From WVZL01 sp041862375 (GTDB taxonomy: Bacteria; Acidobacteriota; Aminicenantia; Aminicenantales; Aminicenantaceae), in contig JBGVTE010000050.1 in assembly GCA_041862375.1 (NCBI GenBank), positions 62,001 through 126,000 of the forward strand: a stretch of 64,000 nt of DNA, in the 5' to 3' direction. The position numbers were made by a program, and so were the translations under genes. Shown here in pieces: positions 34,979 through 44,327 of the stretch. Position 1 is the first letter of the stretch. Every line of letters starts with the position of its first letter. The notes below the pieces were generated by a model. It was not told where the DNA came from. It saw nothing but the letters and a program-made list of their open reading frames with translations, and made no database searches.

Positions 34979-36433
34979 GTGTCATCTTTACAACTGAATA
35001 AATGTGAAATTATCTCAAAGAAAGAAGGGAATAAGTTTCTGTCTCTATTAAGTAAACATCTTGATATAATCCACGAGATAATTCCCACAGACCGGGCTCT
35101 GGCTATACTCGTAGATGGGGAAGGAGAGATTGTTTTTAGTAAGGCCAAACGGAAAGGCAGGAAGGAGGAAGGAGAATTTATTAAAAATATAGTAAGAAGA
35201 ACTCTTGAAATAAGAAATCCTATCATTATAAATAATTTAAAGACTGATCTTAGCTTCAAGAATGATATAAGAGTCACTACGGATAGCTTAGAGAGAGTAC
35301 TTTGTCTTCCTCTTTTCGTGGGAGAGCGAGCGGCGGGAGTTATTTATCTTGAAAGAAAAAGCCATATCCAACCTTTTTCCCCCCAAGATCTTGAATTTTT
35401 GATTGCTTTCTCAAAACCACTAAGCCTAATTTTGAAATATAAAGTGAAGTATGAAAAAGCTAAACATACTACTACTGGGAACTTAAAAGATTTTTTTATC
35501 GGAAGGAGTAATGCTTTTCATCGTATTCTTAGCTTAATAGAAAAAGTAAAGAATAACGACGCTCCTGTTTTCATATTGGGAGAGAGTGGAACGGGGAAGG
35601 AACTTGTTGCTCGAGCTATTCATTTTAGAGGAACACGAAAGAGGGGTAAGTTTGTTGTGGTTAATTGCGGGGCAATTCCTGAACATCTTCTTGAAGCTGA
35701 GTTGTTTGGGTACACGAGGGGATCATTTACTGGAGCTATTAGGAGTAAACCAGGAATTATAGAAGAGGCAGGCGGAGGAACATTTTTTTTGGATGAGATT
35801 GGTGATTTACCCCTTCATCTTCAAGCAAAGCTTCTTCGACTTCTTCAGGAGAAAGAGATAAGAAGAATAGGAGAAAACACAGTTCGCTATATTGATGTTA
35901 GAATAATAAGTGCCACTAATAAGAATATTGACAAAGAGGTTGAGCGTAGAAATTTTAGGGAAGATTTATACTATCGTCTCAAGATTATCACGATTGAAAT
36001 TCCGCCTTTGAGGGAGAGGAAGGAAGATCTTCTTCCACTCTTGAATCACTTTATTGAGAAATATTGTCGAGAAATGAACAGAGAAAGAGTTTTTTTTTCG
36101 CCTCGCGCACTTGAACTACTGATTGATTATAATTGGCCAGGAAACATAAGAGAACTACAGAATGAAGTCCAGAGGTGTTTAATATTTACCGGGGAAAATA
36201 ATTTTATCAGAGAGGAATGTCTCTCTTCTAAAATAAATCCCAAAAGAGAAATTTATACAGCATCATCTCATAATTTTTTCAAGGCGAGGGCTTCATTTGA
36301 AAGACGATTTTTAACCCAGGCTTTAGAGCGATGTAATTATAAAAAAGTTAAGACAGCAGAAGAGATAGGTTTGACACGACAAGGACTACTAAAATTGATG
36401 AAGAAGCACAACATCGCCACTCATCAAAGATAG
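34979..36433 (+). CDS. Sigma-54-dependent transcriptional activator with GAF domain
   Basis: 484 aa: N-terminal GAF-like sensor domain (about 20-155), AAA+ domain with GESGTGKE Walker A (about 202), GYTRGSFTGA (the sigma-54 contacting loop, normally GAFTGA, here GSFTGA), GGTFFLDEIGDLP Walker B, and a C-terminal Fis-type HTH (about 440-480). No receiver domain, so it is probably ligand-controlled. GTG start without ribosome-binding site; no earlier ATG in frame was found. I saw no convincing -24/-12 promoter in the window, so its targets are probably elsewhere. Confidence 0.9.
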   Translation: MSSLQLNKCEIISKKEGNKFLSLLSKHLDIIHEIIPTDRALAILVDGEGEIVFSKAKRKGRKEEGEFIKNIVRRTLEIRNPIIINNLKTDLSFKNDIRVTTDSLERVLCLPLFVGERAAGVIYLERKSHIQPFSPQDLEFLIAFSKPLSLILKYKVKYEKAKHTTTGNLKDFFIGRSNAFHRILSLIEKVKNNDAPVFILGESGTGKELVARAIHFRGTRKRGKFVVVNCGAIPEHLLEAELFGYTRGSFTGAIRSKPGIIEEAGGGTFFLDEIGDLPLHLQAKLLRLLQEKEIRRIGENTVRYIDVRIISATNKNIDKEVERRNFREDLYYRLKIITIEIPPLRERKEDLLPLLNHFIEKYCREMNRERVFFSPRALELLIDYNWPGNIRELQNEVQRCLIFTGENNFIREECLSSKINPKREIYTASSHNFFKARASFERRFLTQALERCNYKKVKTAEEIGLTRQGLLKLMKKHNIATHQR

Positions 36434-36612
36434 AGTCTGTGCATATGTGATTCATTTTACATAAGAATAGTAAGAGCAATAGATAAAGGGAATGGTTTCA
36501 GGTTTTGTCATCAAATTATGCCAGGAGAAACAGTGAAGCCCTTTGCTTTCTAAAAGAGCAAAGCCTGACTCCGCGATAAAGCTCGATCCGGGTAACTCTA
36601 AGAAGAAAAAAA

Positions 36613-36641
36613 TTGCACAGAGTGTAGATTTTTGCTACATT
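36613..36641 (+). promoter_or_regulatory. Promoter abutting the zinc-ribbon protein gene
   Basis: TTGCAC (36613-36618), 17 nt, TACATT (36636-36641); the -10 ends 9 nt before the ATG at 36651 and no Shine-Dalgarno is present. Same layout as the promoters at 4054 and 16413. Confidence 0.55.
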
Positions 36642-36650
36642 TTGATTGCA

Positions 36651-36920
36651 ATGAAATCTCAGAAAAAAGAAGTTTTTCAAATAAATTGTCCCACGTGCCA
36701 TTCTATTCTCTGGGTTGATGCTCTAACTAAAGAGGTAATTAAGTCAGAGAGAGGGAAAAAGAAGAAAGATACTTTAGACGATCTTCTTTTAAAGGAAAAA
36801 AAGAGAGTGGATGCATTCGAGCGAAAGTTTGAAGCTACGGCTGAACTTGAGAAGAAAAAGCGGGAGAAGATCGAAAAGAATTTTGAGAAAGCCCTTACTG
36901 AGTTTGAGGAAGATGGATAA
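36651..36920 (+). CDS. Small protein with CxxC motif and coiled coil
   Basis: About 89 aa. NCPTCHSILWVD near the N-terminus is half of a zinc-ribbon (one CxxC pair only), followed by a strongly charged helix rich in Lys/Glu (about 35-85) that should form a coiled coil. An earlier in-frame ATG at 36543 exists, but the promoter position and the composition favour 36651. Converges on nhaC with 6 nt between stops. Family not recognised with certainty; might bind nucleic acid or dimerise through zinc. Confidence 0.6.
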   Translation: MKSQKKEVFQINCPTCHSILWVDALTKEVIKSERGKKKKDTLDDLLLKEKKRVDAFERKFEATAELEKKKREKIEKNFEKALTEFEEDG

Positions 36921-36926
36921 AAAACT

Positions 36927-38354
36927 TCAGCTTCCGATCTGGGTTTCGTCTTCTCTTATTTTTGGGGCCATAGTGAATTTAGTGAAGCCATAGATGGCTA
37001 AAATCACAACGGCAGCGTAGTTCATTATTGCCCAGGGAAGGTAGGAAAAGGTTGAAACCTGGATAGTACCTGTGATGTAGACTCCAGCCATGCTCCAGGG
37101 AATAAGGGGGACAATGATAGCACCGCTTTCTTCAATGATTCGGGACAAATTTTTTGCGGCCAGGCCTTTTTTCTTGTAGATGGGTGCGAGGAGTTCCCCA
37201 GGAATTATCATAGAAAGATAAGAGCTTCCTGTTACCAGAGCAGTTACTATGGATGAGCTGATCGTAGTTATTACTATGCTCCAGACTTTATTGGCGAATT
37301 TCATTACACGGTCAAGTATTACTGAGAGAAGTCCTGTGCGCTGCATAATGCCGCCGAAGCTGAAAGCTGTAAAAGCTACCAGTTGAGTTTCCATCATGCT
37401 CATCAATCCACCTCGTGAGATAAGCTGGTCTACAGCTTCAACTCCTGTGTTCGCTTGGTAGCCTGAATTCATGGCTGTTGCAATATCTGGAACCGAAGCC
37501 TTTTGAAAGATGATGGCTAAGATTCCAGCCAAGAAGGAAGAGAGGAGCATACCTGGAATGGTTGGCTTTTTAGTGATAGCAAAGTAGAAGACAACAACCA
37601 TTGGGAGGAGGAGGAAGATGTTGAAGTTGAAATTTTCTTTTAGAGTTTGTGTGATAAGGTTCATGGTTTCTGATTCTACTTGTTTCCCTCCATATCTAAG
37701 ACCCACGATGAAATATATAAACAATCCTATAAACCAGGCAGGCGTTGCGGACCAGAGCATATGTTTTATGTGATCAAAGAGGTTTGATCCTGCTGCTACG
37801 GGAGCCAAATTTGTAACATCTGAGAAAGGAGACATTTTGTCTCCATAATACGCTCCGGCTACAATTGCCCCTGCAGCCGGACCCAAGGGTATTCCTAGCC
37901 CCATTGCGATTCCTATGAAGGCTACGCCTAACGTTCCGATAGTTCCCCATGAAGTGCCCGTAGCTAATGAGGTAATGCTACAGACAAAGCAAGCTGTGAC
38001 CAGGAAGAATTTAGGTGATATGAGCTTTAATCCGTAATAGATCACCAGCGGGATTGTACCGCAGGCAATCCAGGATCCGATAAGGATTCCTACACAAAGC
38101 ATAATCAGAATGGCAGGCATGGCTTTGTGGATGCTATCAACGATCCCCCTTTCCATATCATGCCACTTAAAGCGCAAAATGAAACCCAAACACCCTGTTA
38201 TAAAAGCAGCTGTAACGAGCAGAACCTGAGGTCGTATTTTATAGATCCCGTAGCCTACTCCGAGGAGAAGTCCCATCACAACAAGAGGAATAAGAGCTAT
38301 CCAAAAGCTCGGCTTTTTTTGCTCTTTATTAGCAGTCTTTTCCATTTCATCCAT
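36927..38354 (-). CDS. nhaC: NhaC-type Na+/H+ antiporter
   Basis: Inner-membrane antiporter of the IT superfamily, 475 aa, about 11-12 helices. Typical sequences include TGTSWGTIGTLGVAFIGIA, AAGAIVAGAYYGDKMSPFSD and SYLSMIIPGEL. It lies 5 nt after the isoaspartyl dipeptidase stop, so the two are cotranscribed; NhaC-type proteins can couple Na+ or H+ to organic-acid exchange (MleN), which would suit an amino-acid degrading pathway. Confidence 0.9.
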   Translation of the reverse strand: MDEMEKTANKEQKKPSFWIALIPLVVMGLLLGVGYGIYKIRPQVLLVTAAFITGCLGFILRFKWHDMERGIVDSIHKAMPAILIMLCVGILIGSWIACGTIPLVIYYGLKLISPKFFLVTACFVCSITSLATGTSWGTIGTLGVAFIGIAMGLGIPLGPAAGAIVAGAYYGDKMSPFSDVTNLAPVAAGSNLFDHIKHMLWSATPAWFIGLFIYFIVGLRYGGKQVESETMNLITQTLKENFNFNIFLLLPMVVVFYFAITKKPTIPGMLLSSFLAGILAIIFQKASVPDIATAMNSGYQANTGVEAVDQLISRGGLMSMMETQLVAFTAFSFGGIMQRTGLLSVILDRVMKFANKVWSIVITTISSSIVTALVTGSSYLSMIIPGELLAPIYKKKGLAAKNLSRIIEESGAIIVPLIPWSMAGVYITGTIQVSTFSYLPWAIMNYAAVVILAIYGFTKFTMAPKIREDETQIGS

Positions 38355-38359
38355 CCTTT

Positions 38360-39535
38360 CTATTTAGGGCTAAAGGTACTCTTGGCGTTTAATTTCCCTT
38401 CAGCCATTACTCTCTTTCCCAGGGCAAAGCAATCTGTCAAGTTATAGTTTTTATCGAAAAGAAGAAGATCAGCATCCTTACCTGCTTTTATTTCTCCTTT
38501 TTGATCTAATTTATAGAAGAGAGCTGAATTAGTAGAAAAGAGGCTCGCCGCATCTTGAATACTCAACATTTTCTTTTGGATGAGCGATCGGAAAGTGTTT
38601 AAAAAATCTTTCTGAGTGGCTATGGTGAGGCCCATGAGTATTCCTTTTTCGTCGAAAACGGGGATGCTGCCGTTGCTATCAGAGCTTACAGTAATTCGGT
38701 TGAAAGGGACTTGCTTCTCAAGACAAAGAAGAATAGCCTCCTCCACTGCTACTCCGGTTGTATCATGCGGATCTGTAGCGATGCCTGTAGTCAAATCCAT
38801 GTACCCCCCGGAAAGGACAAATTCAATTGCTTCGTCGAGTAACTGACGATTGCGGTTTACATGGGTTGGTATGACTTGGGAAGGGGGAATTTCCGTCACA
38901 TTTATTAATTTAAAAAGCATTTCCAAGCGGCGCTTCCCGTCACCAAGGTGGAGGTGAAGTATGCCAGCCTTCCCTCCGAGCATTCCACCTACTCGACATT
39001 CAGCAGCTAAGCGAGCTATTTCCTCGAATGTAGGCTGGGAAGATCGATGGTCTGAGATAGCTATTTCTCCTGCTCCAAGGATTTTATCTATAAGGACTAG
39101 GTCAGAACGAACGCTTCCAGTTATCGTATTCACCGGAATTTCATACGAGCCAGAATATATAAAAGTCGTTATACCTTCCTTTTCCAGACCTCGGGCCTTG
39201 GCCAGGAGAGATTCCATATGACGGGTGATTCCATCGGTACCCAAGCAGCCGATTACAGTTGTTACACCGCAGGATAGTATGTCTTCAACAGTTATTTCAG
39301 GAGCACGGGTAGCTGGTCCTCCCTCACCACCACCTCCAAGGATGTGGACATGGCCGTCGATGAATCCAGGAATAACAATTTTATCTGAAGCGTCTATAGA
39401 TTGAACTTCAACTCCTTCTATCTTTATCTGTCCAGGCTCAGCAACAGCGCCTATCTTATCTCCCCATATTACAATATCTTTTTTCCCTAGAGTTCTAGGA
39501 GCAAAAACATTACCTTTGCGGATAATCGAAATCAT
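38360..39535 (-). CDS. iadA: Isoaspartyl dipeptidase (beta-aspartyl peptidase)
   Basis: Amidohydrolase cleaving beta-linked aspartyl dipeptides from aged proteins. About 391 aa. GFIDGHVHILGGGGEGG supplies the HxH zinc ligands, then HLHLGDG and THVNR the two His, and SSDSNGS the catalytic Asp; GSYEIPVNTITGS matches IadA substrate-binding segments. The frame extends to 39655, but the ATG at 39535 has AAGGAGG 6 nt before it and starts the barrel properly. Co-transcribed with nhaC. Confidence 0.9.
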   Translation of the reverse strand: MISIIRKGNVFAPRTLGKKDIVIWGDKIGAVAEPGQIKIEGVEVQSIDASDKIVIPGFIDGHVHILGGGGEGGPATRAPEITVEDILSCGVTTVIGCLGTDGITRHMESLLAKARGLEKEGITTFIYSGSYEIPVNTITGSVRSDLVLIDKILGAGEIAISDHRSSQPTFEEIARLAAECRVGGMLGGKAGILHLHLGDGKRRLEMLFKLINVTEIPPSQVIPTHVNRNRQLLDEAIEFVLSGGYMDLTTGIATDPHDTTGVAVEEAILLCLEKQVPFNRITVSSDSNGSIPVFDEKGILMGLTIATQKDFLNTFRSLIQKKMLSIQDAASLFSTNSALFYKLDQKGEIKAGKDADLLLFDKNYNLTDCFALGKRVMAEGKLNAKSTFSPK

Positions 39536-39661
39536 TTTATCCTCCTTATTTATTGAAGGGAGCGGCTCTATTATTCTGCAGTTTATTTTTTGTTTATTGT
39601 ATTGAGAAAAAATAGAACCGCCCCACATTATTCCATTTCTTTTTTCTATTTTCAAGTAACA

Positions 39662-39776
39662 GGGAGTCCGGCCTTAATGGTTTTATTATTTACAGCTGGA
39701 ATTAGACAACATAAAGAATATTAAAGGGAATCAAATGTAAAATTGAAGTTATGAAAGTTATGAAAGCCTGACCCCA
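39662..39776. repeat. Palindromic repeat element, copy 2 (about 115 bp)
   Basis: The right arm (39757-39776) is GTTATGAAAGCCTGACCCCA, nearly identical to the right arm of the element at 1368-1388. The left arm (about 39662-39682, GGGAGTCCGGCCTTAATGG) is a decayed reverse complement. Overall span is close to that of copy 1. Lies in the divergent gap between iadA and the acyltransferase; the 3' arm sits directly before the promoter at 39788. Confidence 0.55.
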
Positions 39777-39787
39777 ATGATAGAATT

Positions 39788-39816
39788 TTGAAATTTTCTC
39801 TCAATTTTCATAGAAT
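39788..39816 (+). promoter_or_regulatory. Promoter of the acyltransferase gene
   Basis: TTGAAA (39788-39793), 17-nt spacer, TAGAAT (39811-39816); the ATG is at 39832, so the leader would be about nine bases. No Shine-Dalgarno is seen. Confidence 0.5.
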
Positions 39817-39831
39817 AAATAATAAGTAAAT

Positions 39832-40593
39832 ATGGCAAAAGTAATGGCAACTTTTGAAGAAGAACTCAATAGATTCAAGCCTGTCATAAGAAGGCTGACT
39901 AATTTTGCTCTCATAGGGAAGAAAATAGAAGTACGAGGAAAGGAAAACTTTATAAAAAAAGGGTCCAACATAATTATCGGAAACCATATCGGCAGCTTTA
40001 AGGATGTCGCTATACTGTTAAAAATTGTACCAAGACCAATTTTTTTCACTGCCAATAAAATGCTTTTTTCAAAAGATGAGTTCAACTTTCTTATCAGAAA
40101 GCATCTCCATAGGCATATGAAAAAATTTGGCCTTTTCCTCAATGTAATTCTAACTCCTTTACGAAATCTTTTTGTTAACTATATTTCCTCAAATATTATC
40201 AGGGTGGGCACGATTCCCGTAGATTTGTATAACGGAAAAAGGCTGGCAATCGAGCAATGTCAGGAATATCTAAAAAGAGGAAGAGCGATCATTGCTCTCC
40301 AGGGAAGAGGCCGTGTAATGAAGAAGGAACCGAATCCTTATGTGAGTCCATTCAGGAAAGGCTCTTCAATAATTGCCTACAACTTGTATGAAAATGAAGG
40401 AATTTCGGTTCCTGTAACTCCTTTGGCCTTCTTTGGCACCCAATATCCTTTTATGATTCCTTCGAAAATTAAAGTTAACGTCGGTACTCCGCTGTATATA
40501 ACTGATTATCTGGGGAAGGGAGGAGAAGAAACTATAGACAAGTTTAAGGATGCTCTAGAGGAAAGAGTAAAAGTCCTTTTTTCTGAGTTCTAG
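39832..40593 (+). CDS. Divergent PlsC-like acyltransferase
   Basis: 253-aa protein with the layout of 1-acyl-glycerol-3-phosphate acyltransferases: GNHIGSFKDVAI (about 46-57) in the place of motif I, a central FLIRKHLHRHMKKFG segment, GTIPVD, IIALQGRGRV in the place of FPEGTR, and VPVTPLAFFGT as motif IV. Motif I spacing is HX5D instead of HX4D, and the Glu of motif III is missing. It may act on a different acyl acceptor or be catalytically altered. Reads alone from its own promoter and converges on the M14 peptidase. Confidence 0.7.
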   Translation: MAKVMATFEEELNRFKPVIRRLTNFALIGKKIEVRGKENFIKKGSNIIIGNHIGSFKDVAILLKIVPRPIFFTANKMLFSKDEFNFLIRKHLHRHMKKFGLFLNVILTPLRNLFVNYISSNIIRVGTIPVDLYNGKRLAIEQCQEYLKRGRAIIALQGRGRVMKKEPNPYVSPFRKGSSIIAYNLYENEGISVPVTPLAFFGTQYPFMIPSKIKVNVGTPLYITDYLGKGGEETIDKFKDALEERVKVLFSEF

Positions 40594-40714
40594 GATCTTA
40601 GAACCTGCATCTATTCAAAGTTTATCGAATACGGCTTACGTACGGATTAAGCTGAATTTCAGAGCTATATCTTTTCGTTTGTATTATTTTTTATCAGGCA
40701 GCTCTTTTAAGTTC

Positions 40715-43300
40715 TCAATACAGGAGTGCATTAAAAATAAATTTGAAAGTGCCATGGGCCTGGGCACGGTGAATGACTTTAAAACCCAGAAGCAAGACTT
40801 TTCCTTGGCCTCGAGGACATTCCACTGCAGCTGCTTTGCCAAAAATTTTATTTTCGTTAATGAGGACGCCGCTTAAAAGAGGATTATATTGATGGTAGGA
40901 TGCAATAGAAGTTCCTTTCTCTACTTCAAAAACCGGGCTAAAATAAGAGAAAACAGCACCTTGTTTTTGCAATCCAAAGGCCACAGGATGAGAGTTATCT
41001 ATTTCTACTTTCAGAATAGACCCAGGACAATAGATGCTTTCTTTTTGCTTGTCTTTAGGAAGAGTGCTGTAGAACCTTCTTCTTAAAGACATGATGTCAA
41101 CGAGATTCTTCACTGGAAGGCCGAGGTATTTAAGGGCAAAATCAGCTGAATTACCAATGACGATCAACGTCCCCCCCGATTGAACGAAATTGTCAAGAGC
41201 GCTTATTCCTTCATTTCCGATTCCTCCTGCGTATTGAGGAGGAACTTCTCCTTCTTGTCTCCCCTGGATCAAGTTAGTTGTAGACATGCTGGGCAGGATG
41301 ATATGACTATAAGTTCTATTCAGGTTCCCTGCTTTCATCTCATTGTTGTGGAGGAGTTTAAAAGGGAATTCAAACTGTTCTAAAGTCCATCGCAGCCAGC
41401 CTTCATCCGTGTTAGATGCCCAGGGCTGGTAAAGCCCGATTTTTGGGGCGCGGAGAGCTATCATTGATGAAGGAAGTTTTTTGTCTGTTCGAAAGATTAC
41501 AATACCTAAATCTTTTGAAAGATGAGAAAGTTCAGAGAGACTTATTTCTTTTCCTGGAATTACGATTGTGCCAGGAGGCAACAGTCTACCCTCAAGATTA
41601 AATGATTTCTTAGAGTAGTTGATTGTTATGTTTTTTTCGATTAGGCGATTGATAAGGATTGATCCGTTATTGCTTTGGTTGGAAAAGAAGAAATATTTCG
41701 ATCCTTTTCCCTGAATCTCAGAAGGAGGATTCTCTATATTTTTTATCAATTTTTTTTCTACAGAGAAAGTATTTGTGACTTCGATGACTTTTACATCCAT
41801 TTGAAGGGGAAGTGTCCAGCTTGCTTCATCATAGGGAAGTTCAGGAATTCCTTCTCCAGTGATTCGTGTGGGATAGGTTTTTCTTTCTAACATATCTTTT
41901 ATGAAAGCACGGTAAGGCTGAGCAAGGGGAATGATAAATGTTCCAGCTGGGTAGGAGGCTTCATCTGCGACGAAAGCTTTTTGAGCTACGAATATTTCTG
42001 ACCCTCCCTTTTGGAGGATTTTCAGGAGTTCGTAAACAGTAGGAAGATCCCTTTGCTTGAGAGGAACGAGGTAGGCAAATGGGAGTTGTGTATTGCCTTT
42101 CTCAATTTGTCTTTGAGCTAAAAGAGAAAACATTGAAAGGTATTTTTCTTTATTTTTTGCAATAGTTTTGAGAAAAGATAATGCAGTGATTTCTTCATAT
42201 TCGATTATGTTTCTGATCTTCCACCAGCCTCCAGGCCAGGGATCTAAATAATTTGCTTGAATCCCTGATCCCTGAAAACCTCTTCTTCTCATTTGGATTT
42301 CATTTTTCCTTATGAATAGGGGAGAAGCTACTCTCGCACTGGCAGCTTCAGAGAGGATTCCAAGCACATTGTGCCGGAGAGGAGCAGCTCGGCATGCTGC
42401 ACTATACCAAGCGTCAAAGATGGCATTAGTTGCTACTCCTGTCATCCCTTTTTTAGTTAGAGCCAGGGCAGCCTCACTGGTTAAAAGGTAAAGTTGACGG
42501 AGAAGGAGGGGGTCGATGTTGGGATTAATGGGATCGTAGTATGGAGGGATAAAAAATCGGGCGCCATAAGAACCCATCTGGTGGACATCGTAAACCAGGA
42601 GAGGAAACCAGTCGTGATAGAGAACTTTGGTAATAAGTTGAGTTTCTTTTTGAGTAATCATAAACCAGTCACGATTATTGTCATGACCAACGTAATGATG
42701 GTAAAGCCAGGGCATTGGGCTTGCCTCATAAGGAGTTCCGACGTACCTAGTGTACCAATCATAGACAATATCGATCCCATCGGGATTAGATGAGGGAATG
42801 AGGAGAAGAACAGTTTCATCCAATATATTGAGTATCTCAGGATTATCTTCAGTGGCCAGTTTGTAGGAGAGTTCAAGGGACATCTGAGAGGCAGCGATTT
42901 CCGTGGAATGGATCGAGCAAGAGACTAAAACAATGGCTTTTCCTTTTTTTAAAAGTTCCTCTTTTTCCCCAGCACTGATAAGTCTTGGATCATGTAGTTT
43001 TTTCTGGATATCCCTAATTTCCTCCAGCCTAGATATGTTTGAGGGAGAGCTGATTGCAACCATGATAAACCTGCGACCAAGAGTTGATTTTCCCAGATCA
43101 AAGACTTTGACTTTAGGTGAGGCAGAAGACAGCATGTCAAAATATGAAAGGATTTGGGACCAGCTGGCAAGCTTGAAGTCTTGGCCGACGGGGAAGCCGA
43201 GAACTTCTTCAGGGGAAGGAATTGTTTCTGAGGCTGTAAGAGAAAAAGAAGATATAATGGTTATGATTATTAAAAGAGATACACATTTTTTTAATTTCAT
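40715..43300 (-). CDS. Secreted M14 zinc carboxypeptidase-like protein
   Basis: 861-aa exported protein with signal peptide (about 1-23, ending SLTASE). Catalytic M14 domain about 40-400: SCSIHSTEIAASQM (HxxE zinc ligands), PSSNPDGIDIV, NNRDWF, and YDVHQMGSYGARFF with the third His. The C-terminal half (about 400-861) is an uncharacterised region including a glutamine-amidotransferase-like fold (FVQSGGTLIVIGN) and a final beta-rich part. Probably degrades peptides outside the cytoplasm. Starts 11 nt after the M29 peptidase stop. Confidence 0.85.
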   Translation of the reverse strand: MKLKKCVSLLIIITIISSFSLTASETIPSPEEVLGFPVGQDFKLASWSQILSYFDMLSSASPKVKVFDLGKSTLGRRFIMVAISSPSNISRLEEIRDIQKKLHDPRLISAGEKEELLKKGKAIVLVSCSIHSTEIAASQMSLELSYKLATEDNPEILNILDETVLLLIPSSNPDGIDIVYDWYTRYVGTPYEASPMPWLYHHYVGHDNNRDWFMITQKETQLITKVLYHDWFPLLVYDVHQMGSYGARFFIPPYYDPINPNIDPLLLRQLYLLTSEAALALTKKGMTGVATNAIFDAWYSAACRAAPLRHNVLGILSEAASARVASPLFIRKNEIQMRRRGFQGSGIQANYLDPWPGGWWKIRNIIEYEEITALSFLKTIAKNKEKYLSMFSLLAQRQIEKGNTQLPFAYLVPLKQRDLPTVYELLKILQKGGSEIFVAQKAFVADEASYPAGTFIIPLAQPYRAFIKDMLERKTYPTRITGEGIPELPYDEASWTLPLQMDVKVIEVTNTFSVEKKLIKNIENPPSEIQGKGSKYFFFSNQSNNGSILINRLIEKNITINYSKKSFNLEGRLLPPGTIVIPGKEISLSELSHLSKDLGIVIFRTDKKLPSSMIALRAPKIGLYQPWASNTDEGWLRWTLEQFEFPFKLLHNNEMKAGNLNRTYSHIILPSMSTTNLIQGRQEGEVPPQYAGGIGNEGISALDNFVQSGGTLIVIGNSADFALKYLGLPVKNLVDIMSLRRRFYSTLPKDKQKESIYCPGSILKVEIDNSHPVAFGLQKQGAVFSYFSPVFEVEKGTSIASYHQYNPLLSGVLINENKIFGKAAAVECPRGQGKVLLLGFKVIHRAQAHGTFKFIFNALLY

Positions 43301-43311
43301 AATGATGTCTC

Positions 43312-44271
43312 CTAGATAAGAAATTTCCCGTTCTTTGCGATTAGTTTTCCTTTTGCTTTTATAGTGACTTCGTTAACTAAAGCATCGTAGTGATGCCGGC
43401 TTTTATTTTTCCCTAGTCCGTAAGAATCGCCTATGGCAAAATGAACGGTTCCGAAGGCTTTTTCTGCTTCCAGCAAGTTGGGAGTGACCCTGGCATAAGG
43501 ATTCGTCCCTATGCCGAATTCCCCGATTATTCTGCCGCTTTCATCCTCTCCAATGTTTTTAATGATAGCTTCGATTCCTTTTCCCCTGAATTGGACAAGC
43601 TTTCCTTTGTCAAATTCCATTATCCCTTGACCGAGCTTGTCGTCGATTAGACTGATTACCAATCTTCCGCAGAAGGCCTCCTCTACTGGAGCAGTGAAGC
43701 ATTCTCCTGCTGGTAAGTTTCCATGTTTTCCTTTTCGGCTTATGTCACCGTTGTCATTAATCCATTTTCTACCTTTAACACTGAATTCAATGCGAGTTCC
43801 TTGAGGATTTTCAATGCAAATATCATCTGCGTCTTTTAATGCTTTTATGACTTTCTTTGTGAATGTATCCATTGCCTTAAAATCAATGTTTACTAAGCGC
43901 TCCATCATTTCACGCGTTAAGCCAGGCATCATACAGATCCGGCTATGTTCTATTCCTACCTTGACGAGGTAGCTTCTAAAGGATTTTTCTTCAATTCTCG
44001 CCTCGAGCATGTAAGTTATTGCTGTAGCCTTTTTTGCAATTTCCATCAGGAGTTTAGTAGGCTTAGTGATTGGCCTGAGATTTTCTGTCATCAAATAAGT
44101 TGTTGTCTCGGCTCCAACTTCTTTGGCCCAGTATGCCAGTGACTCAGCAATCTCTATTTTATTTTTATCAGTTACAAGCAGGAAGCTTTCACCTTTGCGT
44201 AGCCGGAGTGAGTGTTTAATGGCTTTTTCTGCAGCTTGAAAGAGTTTATTCATTTTCATCATTCTTTCCAT
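43312..44271 (-). CDS. M29-type aminopeptidase
   Basis: 319-aa leucyl-aminopeptidase (aminopeptidase T/AmpS)-like enzyme. SLRLRKGESFLLVTDKNK, EEAFCGRLVISLIDDKLGQG, EFGIGTNPYARVTPNLLEAEKAFGTVHFAIG, and the final SRHHYDALV (metal ligands in E, H, H, D). Compared with full-length AmpS (about 410 aa) it is short, like the smaller archaeal/bacterial branch. Cytoplasmic. Several ATGs (44271, 44262, 44259, 44253) are possible starts. Immediately upstream of the M14 peptidase, forming a peptide-degradation pair. Confidence 0.82.
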   Translation of the reverse strand: MERMMKMNKLFQAAEKAIKHSLRLRKGESFLLVTDKNKIEIAESLAYWAKEVGAETTTYLMTENLRPITKPTKLLMEIAKKATAITYMLEARIEEKSFRSYLVKVGIEHSRICMMPGLTREMMERLVNIDFKAMDTFTKKVIKALKDADDICIENPQGTRIEFSVKGRKWINDNGDISRKGKHGNLPAGECFTAPVEEAFCGRLVISLIDDKLGQGIMEFDKGKLVQFRGKGIEAIIKNIGEDESGRIIGEFGIGTNPYARVTPNLLEAEKAFGTVHFAIGDSYGLGKNKSRHHYDALVNEVTIKAKGKLIAKNGKFLI

Positions 44272-44327
44272 TTAATTAGAGTATTAGAATGGCTGGATCG
44301 GAGTTAGGATTGCCGATTGAAATATAT

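Noticed and set aside
36541..36563. Hairpin CTTTGCT/AGCAAAG as terminator of the sigma-54 activator gene
   Set aside because: No T-run follows and it lies more than 100 nt past the stop; its CCTGACTCC neighbour looks slightly like the palindromic repeat arm but does not extend.
39536..39655. Extended N-terminus of isoaspartyl dipeptidase
   Set aside because: The ATG at 39535 has a strong ribosome-binding site and matches the family start; the upstream 40 residues do not look like the family.
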